This document shows, piece by piece, positions 46,139 to 54,766 of a DNA stretch of 64,000 nucleotides. Numbering within the stretch: the stretch's first letter is position 1; each line of letters opens with the position of its first letter. Source of the stretch: Pseudomonas putida. GTDB taxonomy: Bacteria > Pseudomonadota > Gammaproteobacteria > Pseudomonadales > Pseudomonadaceae. The stretch lies in contig NZ_CP018846.1 of NCBI RefSeq assembly GCF_002025705.1, positions 3,339,501-3,403,500 on the forward strand. Direction: 5' to 3'. Made by a program: the position numbers and the translations under genes. The notes under the pieces are model-generated. The model saw only the letters and a list, made by a program, of their open reading frames with translations. It ran no database searches and was not told the DNA's origin.

Positions 46139-47418
46139 TTGGCCTCCGCAGTCATCATCTTCTTCCACTGCTGGTACGCCGCGCGCATGCCGGTTTCGGC
46201 ACTGACGTCAGAGACCAGGCCGTCTTCGCTGGGCTTCTCGCCCGGCAGGCCGCGGTTGAGCATGATCCACAGGTTCTCGCCGGCATTGGCGCCTTTCTGC
46301 ACCCGTTCCCAGGCTTCAGAGTCGTCCGGGGTGCCGAAGCCCATCGGGCCCTGGAAGTGCTCGTGCAGGCGCAGGCGGTAGCGGTTGGCTGCCGCCGGGC
46401 CGCCGTCCATGGTGATCACCGAGTGATGGATTTCGGTCTCGGTGACCGAGATCGGCTGCAGCACGCGGAAGAACGCCATCGAGCAGGCGACGTTGGGGAA
46501 CAGGTTGAGGTTGAAGCCCGAGCCACCGACGGCGCGCACGATTCGGCGCACCTGCTGTTCCTCGATGCCTTCGTCGCGCAGTTCGGCGGCGAGGCTTTCG
46601 AAGCGCTCGGGGATCGGCTTGTCGAGGTCGGCTTCAAGGTCCACCAGCTCGGGGATCATCACCATCACGCTGTGGCCGTTGCCCAGGTCTTCGACGTAGC
46701 CGGGGCCTTTGACGAAGTCGAACAGCTCCAGGGTCTGCTCGTCGACCGAAGACAGGAAGCTCTTGTGCACCAGCGGGAAGTGGTAGGCGTCGGTGGTGTT
46801 TTCCAGCTGGATCTTCCAGTTGCCGGGGAAACGGAAGCGGTGCTCGCCAGGGACCTTGATGCCGTAGCCGGCGCCCTGCTTCATGAACAGGTCCATCCAC
46901 TTCTTCGCAGCGCCCAGGAAATCTTCCAGCGGCTCGATGTCGTCCTTGAAGGTGGCGAAGACCATGCCGGCGTAGCTTTCGGTGCGCAGGCTGACCAGTG
47001 GCAACTCGGCCTTGTCGATGCAGTCGCCGTAGCTTTCCGGGTGCGGAATGCCGCGCAGCGAGCCGTCGAGGGCATAGCCCCAGCCGTGGTACGGGCAGAC
47101 GAAGCTGTTGGTCTTGCCCTTCTTGTGCTCGCACACCGTGGCGCCGCGGTGGCGGCAGCGGTTGAGCAGCACGTTGATGCCCTTCTTGCGGTCACGCACC
47201 ACGATCACCGGCTGCTTGCCGATGTAGGTGGTCTTGTAGCTGCCGGCGTCGGGGATTTCGCTTTCGTGGGCGACCCAGATCCAGGTGCTGTGGAAGATCT
47301 TTTCCAGCTCGGCGTCGAACAGCGCCGGGTCGGTGTACAGGGAGGTGTGGACGCGGTCGGGCTGCACCAGCTCGGCCGGGTCGACCGCCAGGTTGACGGC
47401 GGGGATCAGGTTGGTCAC
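45660..47418. repeat. Copy 1 of 1.76-kb inverted repeat (iacC-iacD)
   Basis: Near-identical, in inverse orientation, to 50658-52416. The similarity begins at the iacC start codon and ends at the iacD stop codon; bases outside it (ribosome-site region and the gap to iacE) are unrelated to the other copy. A few silent base differences, seen for instance around the codons of residues 165-200 of IacC, show that the copies are truly separate. Confidence 0.92.
46135..47418 (-). CDS. iacC: IacC, Rieske oxygenase alpha subunit (copy 1)
   Basis: Predicted 427 residues. The Rieske cluster is bound by Cys88-His90 (NRCRH) and Cys108-His111 (CPYHGWGY). The mononuclear iron site has Asp210, His213 and His218 (DAYHFPLVHKS). 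With IacD and the IacF reductase it cleaves an oxidised indole-acetate intermediate, leading to catechol. The start is GTG after a strong GAGGAG. The protein differs from the second copy only at residues 2 (Thr versus Ser) and 11 (Ala versus Thr). It is 15 bp after iacB. Confidence 0.93.
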   Translation of the reverse strand: MTNLIPAVNLAVDPAELVQPDRVHTSLYTDPALFDAELEKIFHSTWIWVAHESEIPDAGSYKTTYIGKQPVIVVRDRKKGINVLLNRCRHRGATVCEHKKGKTNSFVCPYHGWGYALDGSLRGIPHPESYGDCIDKAELPLVSLRTESYAGMVFATFKDDIEPLEDFLGAAKKWMDLFMKQGAGYGIKVPGEHRFRFPGNWKIQLENTTDAYHFPLVHKSFLSSVDEQTLELFDFVKGPGYVEDLGNGHSVMVMIPELVDLEADLDKPIPERFESLAAELRDEGIEEQQVRRIVRAVGGSGFNLNLFPNVACSMAFFRVLQPISVTETEIHHSVITMDGGPAAANRYRLRLHEHFQGPMGFGTPDDSEAWERVQKGANAGENLWIMLNRGLPGEKPSEDGLVSDVSAETGMRAAYQQWKKMMTAEAK

Positions 47419-47433
47419 GGCATACTCCTCGAA

Positions 47434-47796
47434 TCAGGCGCGCTGGATGATCAGTTCGCGGCCGACACGGGCCTCGACCTTGGCGTAGCGCCACAGCTTG
47501 TACGGCCCCTCGCCCACCGCAGTGCTGCGGAACAGGTTGCAGGCGGCATGCACGGTTTCGATGTCCGGCACGTCGGCCAGCAGGTAGGTGGTCCAGGGGA
47601 AGCCATCGGACGGGCCGACCATGCTCTGGTCGTCATCCATGTTGCCCAACACGTTGACCCCGGCCAGGTCGTGGATGCCATTCCACATCGCACTGAACGC
47701 GGCCCACACCTGCAGTTGCTCCTCACGCGGGGCATCGAAGAAGTTCTGGTTAATGCCCATGCAGAACAGCACGCGCAAGGCTTTCTTATCGCTCAT
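47434..47796 (-). CDS. iacB: IacB, small protein of auxin catabolism
   Basis: Predicted 120 residues, with no signal or membrane segment. It has the IacB sequence features LRVLFCMGINQNFFDAPR and ADVPDIETVHAACNLFRS, and a length like other IacB proteins. Its biochemical activity is not established; it resembles ferredoxin-like dimeric alpha/beta barrel proteins. It is encoded between iacA (17 bp) and iacC (15 bp). Confidence 0.8.
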   Translation of the reverse strand: MSDKKALRVLFCMGINQNFFDAPREEQLQVWAAFSAMWNGIHDLAGVNVLGNMDDDQSMVGPSDGFPWTTYLLADVPDIETVHAACNLFRSTAVGEGPYKLWRYAKVEARVGRELIIQRA

Positions 47797-47813
47797 GTCA
47801 GTAATCCCGAAAG

Positions 47814-48983
47814 TTACAGGTAGCCCGGCAGGGGCTGTTTGCCGAAGAACATCGCCCCGGCGTTCTGGTAGGTGACGTCGCCCATGAAGGCGTGCTGGGT
47901 GACCACTTGCGCGTCATTGACGCAGCGGGCCAGCGGGCTTTCGTTGTAGATGCCGGTCATGCCCGAGAGCATCTGCGCGCTGCGCGCCACTTCGGCGGCC
48001 ACGCGCGCGGCATGGGTGGAGGACAGGCGCAGCAGGTTGGTGACCTCGATCGGTACCGGGTCGCCGGCCAGCACGTGCGCCCAGGCCTGCTCGATGGATT
48101 CGTAGAAGAACGCCCGCGCCGAGCGCAGCGCCGCCTCGGCCTTGGCCACGTCGACCTGGGCCAGTGGGCGGTCGGCCAGTGCCGGGGCGCCGGTTACCGA
48201 GATGCGCCCGCTGGCCATGCCCGACAGCTCGTCCAGCGCGGCGCGGGCAATCCCCAGGCCGACGACAGAGAGCACCTGGGTGGCGAACGACAGCGACGGG
48301 TAGCGGAAGAACGGCTCGTCGAGGTTCGGCTTGCCACCGCGCACGAAGGTCCACTGCTCGCCGACCACCACGTCTTCGACCAGCAGGTCGTGGCTGCCGG
48401 TACCGAGCAGGCCGACGGTGTCCCAGGTTTCTTCGATGCGGGCCTGGCTGCGCGGCAGCACCGCCAGGCGCGGCAGGTCGAGCTTGTCGCCGTTGCGCGG
48501 GGCAATGCCGACGCCAACGATGTCGGCACCCATCGAGCCGCTGGAGTACTTCCAGCGGCCGTTGACCTTGAAGCCGCCGGGCACGGTCTCGGCCGGTTGC
48601 GGCGGGAAGATGCCGCCGGCGAACACGGTGTCGGGGCTGCTGCCGTAGATTTCGGCGATGGTCTCCAGCGGCAGCGCCGCCAGGTACACCGGGCTCATGC
48701 CGAAGCTGGCAACCCAGCCGGCCGAGCCGTCGGCATGGGAGATGCGCTCGATCATTTCGCAGAAGGCAGCCGGCGAGCACTCCAGCCCGCCAAAGCGTTT
48801 CGGCACCAGGGCGCGGTACACGCCATGGGCCTTGAAGGCATCGATCACATCGCGGGAAATGTGGCGCTGGCGATCGAACTCACCCAGGCGGGCACGATCA
48901 CGTACCCCGTCAAGCAAGGCCTCGAAGGCAGGGCCAGAGGCGAGCGCCGACACAGGCGCGGCACGCAGGCAAAGCGAATCCAT
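47814..48983 (-). CDS. iacA: IacA, flavin-dependent monooxygenase (acyl-CoA dehydrogenase fold)
   Basis: Predicted 389 residues. The acyl-CoA-dehydrogenase-like fold is used as a flavin-dependent hydroxylase, as in the HsaA/DszC group: helical N-terminal domain (ISRDVIDAFKAHGVYRALV), middle beta domain (FKVNGRWKYSSGSMGADIV) and C-terminal helical bundle (STHAARVAAEVARSAQML). IacA starts indole-3-acetate catabolism by oxidising the indole ring with reduced flavin from IacG. Start at 48983 is preferred to 48989 because CGGAGA then has proper spacing. First gene of the iacA-G transcript. Confidence 0.88.
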   Translation of the reverse strand: MDSLCLRAAPVSALASGPAFEALLDGVRDRARLGEFDRQRHISRDVIDAFKAHGVYRALVPKRFGGLECSPAAFCEMIERISHADGSAGWVASFGMSPVYLAALPLETIAEIYGSSPDTVFAGGIFPPQPAETVPGGFKVNGRWKYSSGSMGADIVGVGIAPRNGDKLDLPRLAVLPRSQARIEETWDTVGLLGTGSHDLLVEDVVVGEQWTFVRGGKPNLDEPFFRYPSLSFATQVLSVVGLGIARAALDELSGMASGRISVTGAPALADRPLAQVDVAKAEAALRSARAFFYESIEQAWAHVLAGDPVPIEVTNLLRLSSTHAARVAAEVARSAQMLSGMTGIYNESPLARCVNDAQVVTQHAFMGDVTYQNAGAMFFGKQPLPGYL

Positions 48984-49144
48984 GGACATTCTCCGTCTCA
49001 GGCGCGGTTTTTGTGTTGTTTGGCAGGCGGCGAAATGGCCAGGCTCGGCAAAGACGAGCAGCGGCCACGCAGGGGGGCAAAGGCTGGGTCGGGCGGCATG
49101 GTTCTGTCTCTCTTGTTTTAGGTGCCGGTGACAAAAATTTGCGG

Positions 49145-49177
49145 CCGATTACGTGAATTGTCAATTGAATTTTCACG
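49145..49177 (-). promoter_or_regulatory. Candidate IacR operator and promoter upstream of iacA
   Basis: A 33-bp block matches the one at 42656-42688 at 26 positions and likewise contains TTGACA on the minus strand as a possible -35 element, about 160 bp before iacA. The remaining AT-rich part of the 520-bp iacA-lysR region (49180-49503) holds no gene; it would contain the lysR promoter. Confidence 0.65.
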
Positions 49178-49503
49178 CTAAAAATCACCATAACCTCCTG
49201 AGAGGCCATCCTTAAAATCAGCATAAAACCCTATATCCAATTGATTCATATCAATTTTTATATCGCTGACCCGCCATGGAAAATCAGCTGAAAAAAATAA
49301 CCCTGCACGGCGATATGCCAAAAAATTTTTAGTCGACTTTTCACATGATTCCGGAGAGAAAAAAGCTGGTGTAGGATGGCCAGGCAAGGAGCGCGACAAG
49401 GCCGGCCAGCTGCGCCGAGCCCATAAAAAAAACCAGCAAGCGCCCCACCAGGATCGATGGGGACACGCCAATGCCTGCCGTGATTACCCCCGAGGTCGAG
49501 GCC

Positions 49504-50427
49504 ATGCCCACCCGCCACATCGACTTGCAGGACCATCGCCTGCGTTATCTGCACCTGAGCCACGACAAAGGCTCCATGCGCGCCGCCGCCGAAGCCCTGG
49601 GCGTCGCCACCTCATCGGTCAGCCGGCAAATCGCCCGGCTGGAAGAGGAACTGGACATCGAACTGGTCCGCCCCGGCACCCATCGCATCAGCCTGACGGC
49701 TGCCGGCGAGGCGGCGGTGGACTACTACGTCGAACGCACCCGCCAACATGCCCAACTGGTCGATCGCCTGGATGCGTTGCGCGGTCTGCAGCAGGCGTCC
49801 ACGGTGATCGCCATCGGCGAAGGCCTGCTGGGTGCCCGGGCAATCAACTCGCTGCAGGGTTTTCTGCATGCCCATGGCGCGCACAAGGCCGAGATCATCA
49901 GTGCGCCCTCGCTGGAGGTGCAGCGCCGGGTGCTGGCCGATGAAGCGCACCTGGGCGTGATCTTCGCCCCCAGCGCCACCGCACGCCTGACGCGCCTGTA
50001 CAGCCTGGCCCAGCCACTGCGCATGATCGTGCACCGCGACAGCCGCCTGGCCGCGCGTTCCACGGTCAGCCTGGAAGAGGTGGCACGTGAATCGCTGGTG
50101 CTGCCGGGGGCAGACTTTCGCGTGCGCGAACTGGCGGACGCGGCGTGCAAGGACCAGCCGTTTGCCATCGTGCCCACGCTCACCTCCAACTCGCTGGCGG
50201 TGATCCTCGACTTCGTCCGCTCTGGCATGGGCGCCACCTTGCTGGCCGAGTTGCCGATCATCGACGAACTCAAGAGCGGCACGTTCAAGGCGCTGGCCAT
50301 CGATTGCCCGGCGATGAATGCGACCGATATCCAGATCGTCACCCGGCGCGGGCGCACCCTGGATGGCCTGAGCCGCGAGCTGGCCACGGAGATGGCCAGG
50401 GCCGTGCGCATGGCGGCTAGCGCCTGA
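49504..50427 (+). CDS. LysR-family transcriptional regulator
   Basis: Predicted 307 residues. The N-terminal helix-turn-helix (about 15-70: GSMRAAAEALGVATSSVSRQ) is followed by a linker helix and a periplasmic-binding-like effector domain (90-295: GVIFAPSATARLTRLYSL, IVPTLTSNSLAVILDFVRSG). The ATG at 49504 gives the normal family start; an earlier in-frame start is at 49471. It is divergent from iacA and upstream of the second dioxygenase operon, so it is the likely activator of that operon. Confidence 0.85.
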   Translation: MPTRHIDLQDHRLRYLHLSHDKGSMRAAAEALGVATSSVSRQIARLEEELDIELVRPGTHRISLTAAGEAAVDYYVERTRQHAQLVDRLDALRGLQQASTVIAIGEGLLGARAINSLQGFLHAHGAHKAEIISAPSLEVQRRVLADEAHLGVIFAPSATARLTRLYSLAQPLRMIVHRDSRLAARSTVSLEEVARESLVLPGADFRVRELADAACKDQPFAIVPTLTSNSLAVILDFVRSGMGATLLAELPIIDELKSGTFKALAIDCPAMNATDIQIVTRRGRTLDGLSRELATEMARAVRMAASA

Positions 50428-50460
50428 GAAAGGCTTGGGATTGCTGGGGGCGCGTGCGCC

Positions 50461-50533
50461 CCTTTCGCGACGCAAGGCCGCTCCTACAAGGGAATGTGAT
50501 CTCCTGTAGGAGCGGCCTTGTGTCGCGAAAAGG
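50461..50533. repeat. Inverted REP-type pair
   Basis: tttcgcgacgcaaggccgct (50463-50482) and tgtaggagcggccttgtgtc (50505-50524) with gcgaaaagg behind it are near-perfect inverted units. Same ggagcggccttg class as at 19214 and 43279. It separates lysR from the second dioxygenase operon. Confidence 0.82.
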
Positions 50534-50555
50534 CTGCAAAGCAGCCTCAGCTCTT

Positions 50556-50572
50556 GTTGCACAAAACGCAAC
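50556..50572 (+). promoter_or_regulatory. Possible LysR-type binding site before the second iacC
   Basis: GTTGC-ACAAAAC-GCAAC is a 17-bp interrupted palindrome about 86 bp before the iacC2 start. It fits the loose LysR pattern of short inverted arms. It is found only in front of this copy. The IacR-type block is absent here, so this operon is probably regulated differently from iacA-G. Confidence 0.35.
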
Positions 50573-50657
50573 GACATTGCCCGCCCCTGTCATTGAGCCC
50601 CTCCCCCCTGCCCTTTAGCGTTGCTCCCATAAGAAATCGCCCCACATAGGTGACCCC

Positions 50658-51941
50658 GTGAGCAACCTGATCCCCGCCGTCAACCTGACGGTCGACCCGG
50701 CCGAGCTGGTGCAGCCCGACCGCGTCCACACCTCCCTGTACACCGACCCGGCGCTGTTCGACGCCGAGCTGGAAAAGATCTTCCACAGCACCTGGATCTG
50801 GGTCGCCCACGAAAGCGAAATCCCCGACGCCGGCAGCTACAAGACCACCTACATCGGCAAGCAGCCGGTGATCGTGGTGCGTGACCGCAAGAAGGGCATC
50901 AACGTGCTGCTCAACCGCTGCCGCCACCGCGGCGCCACGGTGTGCGAGCACAAGAAGGGCAAGACCAACAGCTTCGTCTGCCCGTACCACGGCTGGGGCT
51001 ATGCCCTCGACGGCTCGCTGCGCGGCATTCCGCACCCGGAAAGCTACGGCGACTGCATCGACAAGGCCGAGTTGCCACTGGTCAGCCTGCGCACCGAAAG
51101 CTACGCCGGCATGGTCTTCGCCACCTTCAAGGACGACATCGAGCCGCTGGAAGACTTCCTGGGTGCTGCGAAGAAGTGGATGGACCTGTTCATGAAGCAG
51201 GGCGCCGGCTACGGCATCAAGGTCCCTGGCGAGCACCGCTTCCGCTTCCCCGGCAACTGGAAGATCCAGCTGGAAAACACCACCGACGCCTACCACTTCC
51301 CGCTGGTGCACAAGAGCTTCCTGTCTTCGGTCGACGAGCAGACCCTGGAGCTGTTCGACTTCGTCAAAGGCCCCGGCTACGTCGAAGACCTGGGCAACGG
51401 CCACAGCGTGATGGTGATGATCCCCGAGCTGGTGGACCTTGAAGCCGACCTCGACAAGCCGATCCCCGAGCGCTTCGAAAGCCTCGCCGCCGAACTGCGC
51501 GACGAAGGCATCGAGGAACAGCAGGTGCGCCGAATCGTGCGCGCCGTCGGTGGCTCGGGCTTCAACCTCAACCTGTTCCCCAACGTCGCCTGCTCGATGG
51601 CGTTCTTCCGCGTGCTGCAGCCGATCTCGGTCACCGAGACCGAAATCCATCACTCGGTGATCACCATGGACGGCGGCCCGGCGGCAGCCAACCGCTACCG
51701 CCTGCGCCTGCACGAGCACTTCCAGGGCCCGATGGGCTTCGGCACACCGGACGATTCCGAAGCCTGGGAACGGGTGCAGAAAGGCGCCAATGCCGGCGAG
51801 AACCTGTGGATCATGCTCAACCGCGGCCTGCCGGGCGAGAAGCCCAGCGAAGACGGCCTGGTCTCTGACGTCAGTGCCGAAACCGGCATGCGCGCGGCGT
51901 ACCAGCAGTGGAAGAAGATGATGACTGCGGAGGCCAAATGA
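50658..51941 (+). CDS. IacC2, Rieske oxygenase alpha subunit (copy 2)
   Basis: Predicted 427 residues, identical to IacC except Ser2 and Thr11, with the Rieske ligands Cys88, His90, Cys108, His111 and iron ligands Asp210, His213, His218 intact. The GTG start is preceded only by a moderate AGGTGA, unlike the strong site of copy 1. Its stop overlaps the iacD2 start (ATGA). It is the first gene of an operon iacC2-iacD2-reductase-porin-transporter behind lysR. It should perform the same reaction, but in a different regulatory context. Confidence 0.92.
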   Translation: MSNLIPAVNLTVDPAELVQPDRVHTSLYTDPALFDAELEKIFHSTWIWVAHESEIPDAGSYKTTYIGKQPVIVVRDRKKGINVLLNRCRHRGATVCEHKKGKTNSFVCPYHGWGYALDGSLRGIPHPESYGDCIDKAELPLVSLRTESYAGMVFATFKDDIEPLEDFLGAAKKWMDLFMKQGAGYGIKVPGEHRFRFPGNWKIQLENTTDAYHFPLVHKSFLSSVDEQTLELFDFVKGPGYVEDLGNGHSVMVMIPELVDLEADLDKPIPERFESLAAELRDEGIEEQQVRRIVRAVGGSGFNLNLFPNVACSMAFFRVLQPISVTETEIHHSVITMDGGPAAANRYRLRLHEHFQGPMGFGTPDDSEAWERVQKGANAGENLWIMLNRGLPGEKPSEDGLVSDVSAETGMRAAYQQWKKMMTAEAK

Positions 51942-52416
51942 TGAACCTGCAATTGCTCAATGAAGTCACCGCGTTCATCTGGCAGGAAGGCGACATGCTC
52001 GACCACGGTGAATACGACACCTGGCTGAGCCTGTGGACCGGGAAAGGGACCTACATCATCCCGATCAACCCGAAGGAAACCGACTACGAGAACACCCTCA
52101 ACTACGCCTACGACGACCACCACATGCGTGGCCTGCGCGTGCAGCGGCTGATCGGTGGCGAGTCGATTTCCACCAGCCCGCAGCCACGTACCGTGCGCAC
52201 GATCTCGCGTTTCCGGGTACTGGCCGACGACGGCGTCAACGTCACCGTGCGGGCCGCGCAGAACATCCGCGAGTTCCGCAAGGAAAGCCTCAAGCACTAC
52301 AGCGCCGACCTGACCTACACCCTGGTGCGCGCCGAGGGCGGTTTCAAGATCCACCGCAAGGTGATCAGCCTGATCAACAGCGACGATACCCTTGCCGGTA
52401 TCGGCTACATCCTCTG
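50658..52416. repeat. Copy 2 of 1.76-kb inverted repeat (iacC-iacD)
   Basis: Inverted copy of 45660-47418. The two copies are separated by 3.24 kb containing iacB, iacA, lysR and a REP pair. The last IacD codon differs (CTC here, CTT in copy 1) and sequence beyond the stop codon is unrelated, placing the edge of similarity exactly at the gene ends. Confidence 0.92.
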
Positions 52417-52417
52417 A
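51938..52417 (+). CDS. IacD2, Rieske oxygenase beta subunit (copy 2)
   Basis: Predicted 159 residues, identical in sequence to IacD. Two adjacent ATGs at 51938 and 51941 overlap the iacC2 stop, after GGAGG. Only the last bases of the gene and the downstream spacer differ: here the next gene is a reductase, whereas copy 1 is followed by iacE. It forms the alpha3beta3 oxygenase with IacC2. Confidence 0.92.
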   Translation: MMNLQLLNEVTAFIWQEGDMLDHGEYDTWLSLWTGKGTYIIPINPKETDYENTLNYAYDDHHMRGLRVQRLIGGESISTSPQPRTVRTISRFRVLADDGVNVTVRAAQNIREFRKESLKHYSADLTYTLVRAEGGFKIHRKVISLINSDDTLAGIGYIL

Positions 52418-52427
52418 GGCCAGGCCG

Positions 52428-53387
52428 ATGAACGATCAACTGCTCGATGTGATCGTCCAGGCCCGCGAGGTGCAAGGGGGCGACGTGGTCGTCCTCGAAC
52501 TGGCCGCCGTCGATGGTCGGGCACTGCCACGCTTTGCCGCCGGCGCCCACGTCGACCTGCACCTGGCTCCCGACCTTATCCGCCAGTACTCGCTGTGCGG
52601 CGACCCGGCGCAAGCCAATGTCTATCGCCTTGGCGTGCTCAAGGACCGCCAGTCCCGCGGCGGCTCCGTGGCAGTGCACGAACAGCTGCAACCCGGCACG
52701 CCGATGCGCATCAGCGCACCGCGCAACCTGTTCCCGCTGGCCTGCGATGCCCAACGCTCGATCCTGCTGGGTGGCGGCATCGGCATCACCCCGATGATCG
52801 CCATGGCCCATGCCCTGCACGCCCAGGGCCAGCCGTTCGAACTGCACTACCGTGGCCGCTCGCGCAGCCGCTGCGCCTTCGTCGATGAACTGCTGGCCGC
52901 GCCGTTCGCCGCCAGCGTGTTCACCCACTTCAGCGACGAAGGCCCGGAACAACAGCTGGACCTGGCCCGCGTGCTCGGCCCGGGCAACCCCGGCGTGCAC
53001 CTGTACACCTGCGGCCCGGCGGGCTTCATGGACTGGGTGATCGAAGGCGCGCGCCAGCAAGGCTTCGATGAGCAGCACATCCACCACGAGTACTTCCAGG
53101 CCGAGGTCGACACTTCGGGCGAGAGTTTCGAGCTGGTCGCTGCACGCAGTGGCAAGACCGTGCAAGTGCAAGCTGGGCAGACCCTGACCGCCGCCTTGCG
53201 CGAGGTGGGCGTCAAGGTCGAGGTGTCGTGCGAACAGGGAGTATGTGGCACCTGCCTGTGCGATGTGCTCGAAGGCGAACCCGATCACCGTGACCAATAC
53301 CTGACCGATGAGGAAAAACAGAGCAACGAACAGATCGTGCTGTGCTGTTCCCGGGCGCGCGGCAAGCGCCTGGTGCTGGATATCTAA
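52428..53387 (+). CDS. Second dioxygenase reductase (IacF paralogue)
   Basis: Predicted 319 residues, the same length and layout as IacF: RQYSLCGDP flavin site, LGGGIGITPMIAMAHAL and TCGPAGFMDWV nucleotide sites, and C-terminal CEQGVCGTC plus a distal CC for the [2Fe-2S] cluster. Identity with IacF is only about two thirds by eye, in contrast to the nearly invariant oxygenase subunits before it. It starts 10 bp after iacD2, so it is clearly in this operon and would reduce IacC2/IacD2. Confidence 0.9.
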   Translation: MNDQLLDVIVQAREVQGGDVVVLELAAVDGRALPRFAAGAHVDLHLAPDLIRQYSLCGDPAQANVYRLGVLKDRQSRGGSVAVHEQLQPGTPMRISAPRNLFPLACDAQRSILLGGGIGITPMIAMAHALHAQGQPFELHYRGRSRSRCAFVDELLAAPFAASVFTHFSDEGPEQQLDLARVLGPGNPGVHLYTCGPAGFMDWVIEGARQQGFDEQHIHHEYFQAEVDTSGESFELVAARSGKTVQVQAGQTLTAALREVGVKVEVSCEQGVCGTCLCDVLEGEPDHRDQYLTDEEKQSNEQIVLCCSRARGKRLVLDI

Positions 53388-53499
53388 AAACAACAAAAAC
53401 AATACGTGACAGACAAGCGGGCCACAGACCTACAGAGCTCCTCTGCCCAGTTGAACGACTGCCCAGACCTTGTACTGATCACATTTCCAGGATTACCCC

Positions 53500-54744
53500 A
53501 TGGAACTCAAATGGCCGTTGCGTGCGAAATCGTTTTGCTTGTGTGTGGGCGCCGTATTACCCCTGACCAGCTTTGCCGACGTGGTGGATGACAGCCACCT
53601 GTCGCTGAACTTCCGTAACCTCTACCTGAACCGTAACTTCACCAATCCCAGTGCCCCGGTATCCAAGGTCGGCAACTGGTCGCAGGGTTTCGACCTGCAG
53701 TTCGAGTCCGGCTACACCGATACCCCGTTGGCCGTTGGCCTCGATCTCAATGGCCAGTACGCCTTTCGCCTGGACTCCACCGGCAACGATGGCTCGCTGC
53801 CGTACAGCCGCCATCGCCAGCAGGCCGCCGACGACTACAGCCGTGGCGGCGCGACGCTGAAGCTCAAGTACGCCAAGACCCAGGTGAAGATCGGTGATCA
53901 GAAGCCGTTCTACCCGGTCGCCTCCAACGACCCCAGCCGCCAGCTCGACACCATCTACCAAGGTGCGGTGATCGAGTCGCGCGATATCGACAACCTGACC
54001 CTGGTCGGCGGGCGCTTCTGGTCGATCGTCACCCGCGAGTCGTCCAACCACGAACGCTTGTACCGTTATGGCACCAACGACAGCCTGGACAGCGACGGCC
54101 TCGACTTCGCCGGTGCCACCTACAACTTCACCCAGGACCTGCAGGGCAGCTACTTCCATGGCGTGCTCAACGACATCTACAAGCAGGATTACGGCGGCAT
54201 CAAGCACACCCTGAAGTTCGCCGACGGCTACCAGCTGAAGACCGACGTCGGTTACTTCAACAACCGTGAAGACGGCGCCGCACGCAGCGGCCCGGTGGAC
54301 AACCGCGCCTACTTTGGCCTGGTGACCCTGGAAAAGAGCGGGCACATGATCGGCGCCAGTTACCAGCGCATGACCGGCGACACGGTGTTCCCCACCCTGA
54401 ACGGCTACGTGCCGCAGCTGTGGCTGCCGAACTGGGCGAGCATCCCCTTCATCCGCCCGGACGAGCGCAGCTGGTCGGTGCGTTATGGCTACAACTTCGT
54501 GGCCATGGGCATCCCCGGCCTCAAGCTGTTCACCCGCTACATCAAGGGTACCGACGTCGATCGCGGCCCGGGCCTTGCACGCGACCAGGAAAGCGAGCGC
54601 GACATCATGCTCAGCTATGTCGTCCAGAGTGGCCCGCTGAAGGACCTTTCGTTCGACCTGAAGAACATGCGTACCCAGCAGAAGTACGGCAGCGACTACA
54701 CCGAGTACCGCCTGATCACTTCCTACACCTGGAAGTTCTGGTAA
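53500..54744 (+). CDS. OprD-family outer-membrane porin
   Basis: Predicted 414 residues. A signal peptide ends near residue 26 (LTSFA). The OprD marks are FRNLYLNRNF, the loop with QGFDLQFESGYTDTPLAVGL and the strand GGATLKLKYAKTQVKIGDQK. The C terminus is aromatic (YTWKFW, with terminal Trp). OprD/BenF-type porins admit small carboxylates such as benzoate-type acids. In the second dioxygenase operon an aromatic-acid uptake role is likely. It lies 112 bp after the reductase gene. Confidence 0.87.
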   Translation: MELKWPLRAKSFCLCVGAVLPLTSFADVVDDSHLSLNFRNLYLNRNFTNPSAPVSKVGNWSQGFDLQFESGYTDTPLAVGLDLNGQYAFRLDSTGNDGSLPYSRHRQQAADDYSRGGATLKLKYAKTQVKIGDQKPFYPVASNDPSRQLDTIYQGAVIESRDIDNLTLVGGRFWSIVTRESSNHERLYRYGTNDSLDSDGLDFAGATYNFTQDLQGSYFHGVLNDIYKQDYGGIKHTLKFADGYQLKTDVGYFNNREDGAARSGPVDNRAYFGLVTLEKSGHMIGASYQRMTGDTVFPTLNGYVPQLWLPNWASIPFIRPDERSWSVRYGYNFVAMGIPGLKLFTRYIKGTDVDRGPGLARDQESERDIMLSYVVQSGPLKDLSFDLKNMRTQQKYGSDYTEYRLITSYTWKFW

Positions 54745-54766
54745 GTGGCCCGCATGGAGATGGCTC

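Noticed and set aside
46357..47823. 488-codon plus-strand frame opposite iacC/iacB
   Set aside because: A matching frame also appears opposite the second iacC copy, as expected of a shadow of a conserved coding sequence; the sense product is a clear Rieske oxygenase.
45660..52416. Assembly error as explanation of the inverted iacCD copies
   Set aside because: The copies differ at several bases and have unrelated flanks with coherent, different operons, so a false duplication is unlikely; long reads would settle it.
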